From assembly GCA_027924585.1 (NCBI GenBank), contig BSBM01000190.1:806001-870000 (forward strand): a DNA stretch of 64,000 nt, given 5' to 3'. Made by a program: the position numbers and the translations under genes. The stretch's first letter is position 1. Each line of letters begins with the position of its first letter. Below are positions 55,944-64,000 of this stretch, piece after piece. This DNA comes from Larix kaempferi. Lineage: Eukaryota > Streptophyta > Pinopsida > Pinales > Pinaceae. The notes under the pieces are model-generated. The model was not told the DNA's origin. It ran no database searches and worked only from the letters and a program-made list of their open reading frames with translations.

Positions 55944-58035
55944 TATATTTATACAACTTCACAGAAAAGTACTTACTAGATATTCTTAGTGACATGTGTA
56001 CATCCCTTTATTTTGTTAATATTTTCACTGTATAGCTTCGTGTTGCACGTCCCACCACAACTCTTCATCATGCATATTGCGCAGTAGTTCTTCCTCGCGT
56101 AGTCTTCTTCCGCAATCCTCTTCCTCGTGTAGTATTTGCATTTGATCTTCTTTGCATAGCCTATATTGGTTCAGGTATTCATCTTGTTGCGTAGCTTCCT
56201 TGACTTCTCTCTACACCTCGAGCAAGATCTACAGTTGGTCCTTTGCTTGAAACTTAGGTGGAGGTTCCATAGCTTTCTTTACCTTCTTCTCTATTAGTAT
56301 TCCAATACTACAATGGGCCTCATCTGTCACCAATAGAATTTCAAGAAAAGATTCAACCATAATGCTTGAGTTGGCATTATTTGACATTAAAAAAACTACT
56401 TTTTTAATCCATATTTTCAACATATCTCCCTGTCATATTTTACTCAAATTTCGAGCGTGAAAAGTAACACGTTTTTTTATGTATTTCTCATCTTTCATGC
56501 GGTGGGGTCCATCAAAAGCATGCAGTGTGGGTACTCGTTGTATGCAGAATTCAATTATACATCCAACGAGTGCTCCCGCTCAAAATTTGAGTAAAATGAT
56601 AGTGAGATATGTTGAAAATACGAAGAAAAAAAAGTAGTTTTTTTCTCTTTTCCTCCAAAATTCATAAATATTATTTCATTATTTTAACTATTATTTTATT
56701 ATTTTCCTTAGGAGGCCAATTTTAGACCTCAAATTTTCTCTAATGGATATTCTTCACAATCCATGTTGCCTCACAGGTAAATCAATGTTGTTTTGCATCA
56801 ACTTTACCTATCCCATGAAATGCAGGCAATCTCAGGGTGGAATTTGATGTCGACACCATCCTTGTAGGTATAGTCGGACTAGTACTTCTACTTGAAACTG
56901 GTGGATTTAGAACAATACTACTATTTCTTGAACTTTGTATATATGGGTTAATCTCTTATATAGGACTAACTTGGATTCTTCTTTCTTGTGTTTTAGCTTC
57001 GGGCTTTCCTCCCGTGCAAACTCAAGTAGTAATTAGTCTTCTTGATTAGACAAAGAGCACTGGTGGGTTGGGTCAAAAATTGGGTTACCTTTTGGCACGC
57101 GTCTTCTAACATTGTTAGTTCTAGGGGAGCTCAAATCTGGTTGCGCACTCTCTCTCTCATGATCATGCAAGTACCTCCATTAGTCTTTAATTCATCTTCT
57201 TGCACATCTTATTTATTATTTCTTTTGCTCGTCCTCAGGGGTGAGATATCATTTTTCTCATCGGAGCTCTCACTCTCTTCTCGCCCAAACTCTGCGCACA
57301 CTTCTGGAAAAAAGGAAGCTTCTACACATTCTCATCGCGCAGTCCCGTATTGAAATTTGTCTTTCCTCTCTGATATATCTTATATTTCCCCATTAATTTA
57401 TTTTCTTGTTAATTTCTCATGATTGCCTATCTTATCTCATCCCTTCTTACATATATTTTCTCCCGCTAGATTCTCTTCTCTTCTGGATCCATTACTGCAC
57501 CTAGTTGTTCTCCCACTTCTTCATATCCCACCCCTGCAATGTAGGGCTTATGGTTCCATGCTATCGGGGTTCATTATCATTAGACCCTTCCCAACGAAAA
57601 AAATATTTATCCACTGTGGAATCTACTTCAAGAACCTCTTTCTTGGACCTTCTTCAAATCTTTCTTCTGGGCGACTATATGATTCATTGGATCTTATAGC
57701 AAATTCTACAATATATGCTTATTTCTCACACAAGAACTTGAAACCAACAACTCTAGACCAGATATTGTCTAAATTTCTCAGTTCTTGGATCTTTTCCCCA
57801 GTCCATACTACTGGCCAAGGTGCGCTCCGTGTACTATTTATCTCAAAATTCATGTCTGCCCATTCATACAGCAAAATAGAAAAGTTGCACAAGAAAATTT
57901 CATGCAGATCAAAGTAAATGTGTCTTTCTTCCTAATCTTGGGGCGAGATTCACAATCCTCTAATCTCTTTTTGCGTGAACTCATCCTCCTTGCTTTCCAC
58001 CTCATCACTTCATCCTCTCGACACAATCCTCGTCA
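55944..58035 (-). pseudogene. gag: Element G gag region, decayed, with MITE insertion
   Basis: On the minus strand just after the PBS, residues HIYFDLHEIFLCNFSILLYE (about 57910-57850) and YIVEFAIRSN with RPEERFEEGPRKRFLK match element A's HIYTELHKIFFVTFALELHE and FITEFAVDMRKSFSEAERRF in order and spacing. The rest, to 55944, is diverged with stops. It includes a charged Glu-rich stretch (about 56230-56050). The 256-bp foldback at 56389-56644 interrupts it. The T-rich plus-strand frame at 57423-57917 is only an antisense shadow. Confidence 0.75.
56389..56644. mobile_element. MITE-like foldback element
   Basis: Arms of about 68 bp (56389-56457 and 56574-56644) are inverted copies: AAAAAAACTACTTTTTT..., 'tattttcaacatatctc' and 'ttttactcaaatttt/cgagcg'. 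The loop contains a second inverted repeat, ACTCGTTG...CAACGAGT (56532-56571). No coding capacity. No clear target duplication was seen, so the superfamily is open. Confidence 0.85.
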
Positions 58036-58054
58036 GGTCCCAGCAACAGAACCA
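58036..58054 (-). other. Primer-binding site of element G (Asp type, mutated)
   Basis: The minus strand reads TGGTTCTGTTGCTGGGACC one base after the LTR, like A's TGGTTCCGTTGCCGGATT. Both differ from the exact Asp PBS at the same TT near the start, so A and G share a variant. Confidence 0.75.
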
Positions 58055-58055
58055 T

Positions 58056-58679
58056 TGTTGGCTGCTTTCTATTAGACCCAGGCTTCGACTTATACGACCA
58101 ACAAAAACCCCACAGGCATTGGAATTTTAAATACTCTGCAAGCAAAGTAAGGCCTCACACCCAAGATGCGAATAGGAAATGACACAGAGACTTGAGTCAA
58201 GGTTGCACAAGAAGAAATGGATTCTTTCTACTCGACATATTAATAGTTCTTTACTTACACATTCGTCAGATTAGGTAATATGCATAAAGATCATCGTCTT
58301 ACTAACATTCATCCATTGAACTTACTAAGAAGACATCATAAATCCATACATAACCACAATGTGTAGAATATAGTGAGACAACAGCTTCATTTTATTATTG
58401 GTAAAATTTGATAAAAGGTTACATGACTACAAAACTCAGCTCAACAGCATAACGTTTCTTCATACATCAAATCTTACTGCATAACAATAAGATACAGAAC
58501 CCAAACCCTTTACAAAATAGGCCTTATATAGTCTAAGGTTCCAAAAACTATAAACTATTGATGGGGCACAGTTGCTAACTGAACTCAGTGTGCCGCATAA
58601 CTGACTTATGTTGGAGCGCAATTGATTCTAACTATCTGGCTCGGTGCGCAATGACTAGTTCAAAACTTGGGCACCAACA
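58056..58679 (-). repeat. 5' LTR of element G
   Basis: The minus strand starts TGTTGGTGCCCAAGTTTTGA (58679) and ends GAAAGCAGCCAACA (58056), the same end as element A's LTR. A TATA box CTATATAAGG lies on the minus strand near 58530, and AATAAAATGAAG (poly(A)-signal-like) near 58400. It is less than half as long as A's LTR. Confidence 0.8.
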
Positions 58680-59363
58680 CTTGGCCTTTGAACTAGCAAA
58701 CTTAGCCATATTTCCTCCTACTCATCCACATACTTCGCCAGCTTGGATTTCTTATTCCTTCTAGAGCCAAACTTGGCACTTTATCCATTTTAGAACATGC
58801 CTCCCCATTAAGGAAGCTCTTGGTTTCTACAAGAGCTCAAGTATGATGAAGGTGGAAGCACATAGTGCCCAACGTTTTCTCCAAGTCCTCTTCCACATAA
58901 TTTTTAAAGGTACTCTTCTTCTCATTGCTTCCAACGAACTTATTTTCTAAACATGTATGATCCTTTATCTTGTGTGTATTGATGAAGTAGGTCTACATCC
59001 ATGTCATAGGTAAGTGCTTCCAAACATCACAACATGTGCTTCAAATGGAGCTAAATTACATTCCACCTCAATGACAAGATTACCATTAATGGAAAACTTG
59101 ACTTTACAACACCTCATTATTCTCATAGCATAATTCTTTTGCAACAAACTCAATCAGCATGGTTCGGATGCTTATATGTTTCAAAACAAATTTCATTAAC
59201 AAAAGTTGTGTAAAATAGATTGCTTTGGGAACCCATAGCTCCTGCAATGCACACAAACAAGGTTCTTGACCACAATAGAGTTTTCATCTATCTATTGACC
59301 TTTCATTTTGGTAGATGGCATTTCTTCCTTCTTGGGCTTGTACCATTTAGGCTACATAATGTC
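58680..59363. other. Decayed Copia-like DNA, minus strand
   Basis: Only broken fragments are seen on the minus strand, for example ETKSFLNGEAC near 58840. It seems to be gag/protease remains of an old Copia that continues to 59748. No intact feature. Confidence 0.4.
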
Positions 59364-59476
59364 ATATTAAGATTCAATGTTTCTCATGTGTGTCCATCTA
59401 CATTGCAATGTTTGCAGTGTTTTTTGGATCTTTCCTTTTTGAAAGTATAGATGCAACTTTCTTGACTTTGCTTTTG
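59364..59476. repeat. 113-bp direct repeat, left copy
   Basis: Begins atattaagattcaatgtttc and ends ctttgcttttg. The right copy is 62697-62809 and differs at a few bases. The right copy directly abuts the end of the solo LTR; the left copy lies 272 bp away from it. Confidence 0.9.
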
Positions 59477-59748
59477 GCATTCTGGGTTCATTTTGTATGA
59501 CAATGGCACACTTAAATGGTTTGCATCACTCAGTTGTAGACATCATCATTGCAAACACTATCATTAATAGCCATAGTAGCATCAACATTGCAGAAGCCTT
59601 CATCAACTACCAGATTATATTCCAATTTGCAGACAATCTTATCAATTGCAATGGTAGGAGCAACAACCTTGCAGAAGCTTTCATCAACTGACAAAGTAGT
59701 ATTTCCAACCAACTTAGTATTAGTCATATCAAAAATACAGGAAGAAAC
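59364..59748 (-). pseudogene. Copia gag remnant with zinc-knuckle trace
   Basis: The minus strand is open for 65 codons (59727-59530) with a 25-residue internal repeat (VDESFCKVVAPTIAIDKIVC / VDEGFCNVDATMAINDSVC). SKVKKVASILSKRKDP and a broken CCHC-like MDTHEKH region follow near 59400. It resembles Copia Gag around its zinc knuckle. The first 113 bp (59364-59476) recur at 62697-62809. Confidence 0.45.
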
Positions 59749-61479
59749 TGTTGAAATACTGAGAGGGGGGTGAATCAGTATTTGCCAATGATAAACTTTT
59801 TAATCGAGAGCAAGTTGCTAATCACCAATCATAGCAGTATATCATCAACAATAATAATAATAAAAATGCACAGTACACAAGATTTTTACGTGGAAACCCA
59901 AGTCCTGGGGGTAAAACCACGGAAGCCTTTTATAGTAAAATTTGACCCAGCAACAACTGGGGTTACAAATTTAATACAACTTCTCCAGCTACAACTAGAA
60001 GGGGCTACAACCCCTAGGCTTCGTCAGCCACAACTGACAAGCTGCTACAACAGCTCAGCTCACAAGATTGTGAGCCCTAGCACCACCCTACCACCCTTTA
60101 GAAAAAGATTGCTGAACCTGTGGACCTGTCAACAAACCCTGTACTTTCTGCTACTGATTACCTCTGTTCTCTGTTTACTGCTACGTCAGCCTTGTCACTG
60201 ACAACCTCTGTACCACATAGCACAACCTGTAAATCTGTCACCCACCAATCTCTGAATTTGCTTGTGCACACTGTTCACTGGCAAATCATCCCTGTATATC
60301 AACAAGTCTTTTCACTGCCATAACCTGCTCATGTATAACCTTGTACTCTGGATTTTATTCTCTACTGTGATCACTGTTATGAACTCAGTCCACTGCTGGC
60401 ACTGTCAATCAACTGCTGTAGCATCTCCAAATATCTTCACTTGTCACTAAACCCATCATATTAATCAAGTCACTATCATTGTCATCAATCCTATGATTTT
60501 ACTGCCATCTCTGTCAAATCAAAGCAATCTAAAGACTATTCATCCACTCAGTCTTGTCAATTTCTCTCTGTAAAATTGTCACACTAGAAATACATCAGGT
60601 CATTGTGCATTGAATATGTCACAGTGTATCAGTGCTTTTCTTTGTGAATTTCAGGACTTCAAATCTGGGCTGTCAAACTCTTCAGTATTAATACTGTTCA
60701 ACTTCAGGAGATTGTCAAAATTCTTCCATGACCTAGGACGAGCATTCAACTGTCAACTCTTCAAATGTTGGGCTGTCATACTTTAGTTTTGACTATCACA
60801 CATGGTATAGATTCGGATCTTTTCAGCAGTAAAAACTTACAAGGATTCAAGCTCGAACTGTCAACTTCTGAGATCAAATTCGGACTGTCAGGACTTCAGA
60901 AATTCAGAAATTGCAGCAGTAATTTACTCCAAACTCAGGGCCCAACTTAAGCTGTAGTTTCAGTGTAGGACCGGGTCTCTTCAGAAGTAGCAGCAAACCT
61001 CACAACCTTCAACTCGAACTGTCTTGTAAATATCAAACTCAGACTGGGCATTATCATCACAGTCTTCACTTTGCCATTAAATAAAGGACCATGCACTAAT
61101 GCTGAGAAACTTGGACTGTCCAAACACCTTAGAAAATTCAGGACTGTCACTTAGCAACAAAGGAAAATCAAAATCAACTCACCAATACTGTAACCCGTGA
61201 TGCCCTGCTGAGACTTCGGATGGCTGACATATGACCTCGGTTGCTGCTCATCCTTCAGAATTGTGGTTCCTCGGTGACTTCTTCTTTCAACTCCAGCAGA
61301 GCTCCTTCTTCAATCATATTTGCAGACAGAATGAGACAGGTGGATGGTATCTTCCTTCAACCCCGACTTATGGAGAAATGCAAAGAACAGCGAAATGGGT
61401 GAAGATTGGAAACCCTCGTCCTAGAAAACCTTTTGCGCTGGATGAACTGAGGTCTGCCTTCGTATACCAGAAATCAGAG

Positions 61480-61605
61480 CTCACGCGAATTTTCCTTCAT
61501 CCAATGACTCACGCGAATTTTCCTTTATCAAATGACTCACGCGAATTTCCTTTTATCAAAATGACTCACGCGAATTTCCTTTTATCAAAATGACTCACTA
61601 CGTAA
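61480..61605. repeat. Array of TGACTCACGCGAATTTCC (31-33 bp units)
   Basis: Four units 'atgactcacgcgaatttcct' + 'tttatcaaa' plus a partial fifth (TGACTCACTACG). Each holds TGACTCA (bZIP/GCN4-type core) and CGCGAATTT. It lies inside the solo LTR's upstream half in sense orientation. Confidence 0.9.
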
Positions 61606-61777
61606 CCTCTCTTCCTTTTTATACAAGTGCTTTTCAAGATTTAAAGGGAGGCCGACATGTCAATTAATTTAATTCAAATAATTTATCCCAATATTTTCCT
61701 CATTCAGCCGACTTGTTAAAATGTATTTTGGTTTCAAGTTTTCTTCAATAAAAAATGTATTTAAATTTGGTCTTTCT

Positions 61778-61998
61778 TACCACATCCATGTGGTCTTCAT
61801 ACCAAACCACGTGGTCTTCTTCAAGCATGTAGTTGTGTTGAGAGGGATGCCCTCAAGGGCTTAGATGACATGCCCACGTGGTCTTCTTCAAGCACGTAGC
61901 TCCACGTGGTCTTCTTCAAGCACGTAGCTATGTTGAGAGGGATGCCCACAAGGGCTTAGATGGCATGCCCACGTGGTCTTCTTCAAGCACGTTCCATC
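61778..61998. repeat. Array with four G-boxes (CACGTG)
   Basis: 'ccacgtggtcttcttcaagc' occurs four times, with CACGTG at 61808, 61875, 61903 and 61970, interleaved with 'gttgagagggatgccc' twice. G-boxes bind plant bZIP and bHLH factors. Position in the U3 part of the solo LTR (minus sense) is consistent with an enhancer, which is inference. Confidence 0.85.
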
Positions 61999-62696
61999 AT
62001 CATCCTTATGTACATCTATGATCTCCATGAGCTCCTTAACAAGGGTAAGGGTTTCAATGAGCTTCTTCAAGGATAAGAGTACAATATGCTACTATTACCA
62101 ACCACCATTAAGCATGTGGGCCTAAAGGGCATCTTGTGGGTTTAAGGACCTCTTAAAAAGCTTCTTCACCATACCTTCATGCAAGATCATAGTCATCCAT
62201 CACAAACACGGACAAGGGGGTTCATGGGCTTCATGGGCTTACAGACCACCATATGTATGGACTTCAAGACCCAAACCATTTCCAAATAAACCATCTATGA
62301 TCATATAGTGTCCAAGGGTCATCATGCCACCATTTATGTGGGTGCCAGACCTTCTCCTGGGGTACCATGACCTCAATAAACACAAATTACCACTGAAAGG
62401 GTCATTTGGACTCTTGCAACTTCTTCAGCACTTTTGTAGCATACTGGGACATAAGTTGTGGTACTGGGGAACCAAAGAAACAACTGGGGAACCGTAAAAC
62501 ATATTTGGGGTACTTAAACACTCTACAGGGTGTTCAGGGCTTTTGTCATTGTCCCAAGGGCCCCAAGGGCTTCAAACTTGGGCTTGGACAAGATCAAAAG
62601 GTCTCCTTAGACACTGACAATTACTTAACCCTCAGGGGCTCCTCAAGGAGCACCAATGACCAGGCACTGTTGGCATCAATGACAACTTAATCAACA

Positions 62697-62809
62697 ATAT
62701 TAAGATTCAACGTTTCTCATGTGTGTCCATCTACATTGCAATGTTTGCAGTGTTTTTTGGATCTTTCCTTTTTGAAAGTATAGATGCAACTTTCTTGACT
62801 TTGCTTTTG
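62697..62809. repeat. 113-bp direct repeat, right copy
   Basis: Same as 59364-59476; starts exactly where the solo LTR ends. Confidence 0.9.
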
Positions 62810-63284
62810 TGTACTTCACTACTAACCCAAGGTCTTCCAATCAGATATCTGACTTACTTGCAAAACTTGGAGATGAAAATTTGAACATGGAAATCCAATG
62901 AGATAAATTGTTGAAGTTGACTCTAGATAGAAATATGGAGATGGAAATTTGAACTTACATTGTGATTCACATGTTATGAAAAGGAGCATATGATTTGGTA
63001 GATTATGAAGGAACCCCTTTATATGAGCTCTGTAATGGAAAGAATCTGAGAGGGCAAATCAAATAATGGATTTGGCTTTATCATCTCCGCTCTACCATTG
63101 TAATAATTATTGGGACCTATAGGTGATTTCCCAATCCCTTTTACTATTCCCCATGGGTTTTTGTTCATCAAATACATCTAAATTTTTACTTTCTAGGCGT
63201 GGAAATTGAAACCATAATACTTTTCTAATGGCATATCCACCAGATCTAGCATTAAATCTCATTGGTTGCCCATATAAACCCTAA
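62810..63284. other. Unassigned decayed repeat DNA
   Basis: No gene seen. 'ataaattgttgaagttgactctagatag' near 62900 recurs with one change at about 63950, pointing to an old local duplication. Confidence 0.45.
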
Positions 63285-63545
63285 ACTAGTACCAACAACC
63301 CACAAAGTAGTGCCTACCATGTTCCTTTGTCCTTGTTCTTGTCACTGTTGTCGCCATCTCATGAGATGTTTCTCTTCATACCCTATGGGATATGCTTATG
63401 ATTTGATCAATTCTTTGAAGTGCTCCCATCTAGTCACCTTGAGCTTCTTACCCAACTGCAAAGCATCTACATAACTTTCCCACCAAATCAAATCATGACC
63501 ATACATCTTTGATAGGAAAAAGAAATATGGCTATACATCTCAAAT
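63285..63545 (-). pseudogene. gag: Gypsy gag (Retrotrans_gag) remnant
   Basis: The minus strand reads LSKMYGHDLIWWESYVDALQ, then LGKKLKVTRWEHFKELIKS, a stop, and AYPIGYEEKHLMRWRQQ. The WW...W..F..LI...FYPIGYE.. pattern is that of plant Gypsy capsid domains. It is broken by stops and flanked by unreadable sequence. It does not belong to A, D or F by its residues. Confidence 0.8.
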
Positions 63546-64000
63546 TTCCTTTCATTTCAACTAAATAGTGTTAGATATGGTATGCATATCATCCATATTG
63601 GGATATAGAGTGCACCGCACTTCTCTCAATGCAATAAAAGAAAGGCATTGATATTATCAAAGACCTTTCCCTTGTTCCTCTTAGATAGCATCCTCATCTT
63701 AATACATAGATTTTGTTGTGTAATCTTCTTCCTTTTGTACATTGTTTCCGTGAGAGGTACATTTATAATGAGGGTTGCATTGCTCTACATTAAATAAGTG
63801 TTCATTTTTCTTCATGCAAATACCATGCCATCTTCGGTTGTATGCTCCTCTCTATTCTTAGTAGAAATCGATAGTCACTCTCCTTGTGTTCACTACAGCC
63901 TTTACCATACAGGGATAAGGAACAACATGCTTTGACCCTAATATGATCAATAAATTGTTGAAGTTGTCTCTAGATAGTTTGTCACAACAAAGCTTAATCA
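63546..64000. other. Decayed continuation of the Gypsy gag remnant
   Basis: Minus-strand fragments with many stops (for example CDKLSRDNFNNLLI near the window end). No intact element is visible. Confidence 0.4.

Larger units (their letters stand above)
59749..62696 (-). mobile_element. Long Copia-type solo LTR (2.95 kb)
   Basis: The minus strand starts TGTTGATTAAGTTGTCATTG (62696) and ends with the plant Copia-type tail 'actgattcacccccctctca' then GTATTTCAACA (59749). Near the end is 'ggttttacccccaggactt' and 'gggtttccacgtaaaa', a common U5 block in plant Copia LTRs. No PBS or internal region follows. The flanks do not match (gaaac and atatt), so it may have arisen from recombination between different insertions. 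It contains two motif arrays (61480-61605 and 61778-61998). Confidence 0.65.

Noticed and set aside
56837-57049. Hydrophobic 70-residue frame resembling a membrane protein
   Set aside because: It starts at GTG, lies antisense to element G's gag region, and matches no family I know.
57423-57917. 164-codon open frame on the plus strand
   Set aside because: The opposite strand carries element G's Gag N-terminus in matching order with element A, so this frame is antisense to real, decayed coding DNA.

Overview
The window is repeat DNA from a plant nuclear genome. It is assembled almost entirely from LTR retrotransposons nested inside one another. I could not recognise an intact host protein gene, rRNA, tRNA or CRISPR array. 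The plant assignment rests on Ty1/Copia and Ty3/Gypsy chromovirus proteins, a non-chromovirus (Tat/Athila-type, OTA) Gypsy, plant-type primer-binding sites (initiator-Met TGGTATCAGAGC and Asp TGGCGCCGTTGCCGGGG) and plant-style TATA boxes. The density of long, decayed elements suggests a very large genome such as a gymnosperm; that is inference. Every coding region carries stops or frameshifts, so they are labelled pseudogenes.

Layout. 1-1030: remnants of two Copia elements on the minus strand, one cut by an LTR of the other family. 2205-15355: complete OTA-type Gypsy element 'A' on the plus strand, with LTRs of about 1.5 kb and an Asp-type PBS. It has a split gag-pol frame with a probable 105-nt intron, extra capsid-like domains between protease and RT, and a separate long 3' ORF preceded by its own TATA box. 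16541-33408: minus-strand chromovirus 'F' with perfect 5-bp target duplications (TGCTT), split by a 8.7-kb non-coding LTR element (LARD, 18728-27457) that has its own perfect duplication (GTAGC). 33791-35229: solo LTR with perfect GAGCA duplication. 36177-39057: a probable Copia solo LTR, then a gag-only Copia element (TR-GAG type).

39.9-58.7 kb is a four-level nest. An old minus-strand relative of A ('G', LTR 58056-58679) was hit by a minus-strand Copia ('E', LTR 54544-55213). E was hit by a plus-strand Gypsy ('D', 40643-54254), and D was hit by a Copia ('B', 44581-51376). B has lost integrase and the RT catalytic core and carries about 1.3 kb of unrelated, exon/intron-like DNA instead. G also carries a 256-bp foldback (MITE-like) element.

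58.7-64 kb: Copia and Gypsy gag remnants around a 2.9-kb minus-strand Copia solo LTR that carries short-motif arrays (TGACTCACGCG and CACGTG).

Nothing here works as a host pathway. In A, gag-pol would supply capsid, protease, RT/RNase H and integrase, and the role of its 3' ORF is unknown. LARD and the gag-only element could only have moved with proteins supplied by other elements. LTR ends, PBS, polypurine tracts and TSDs were read directly; lineage names come from family knowledge; functions of the extra ORF and extra domains are inference.
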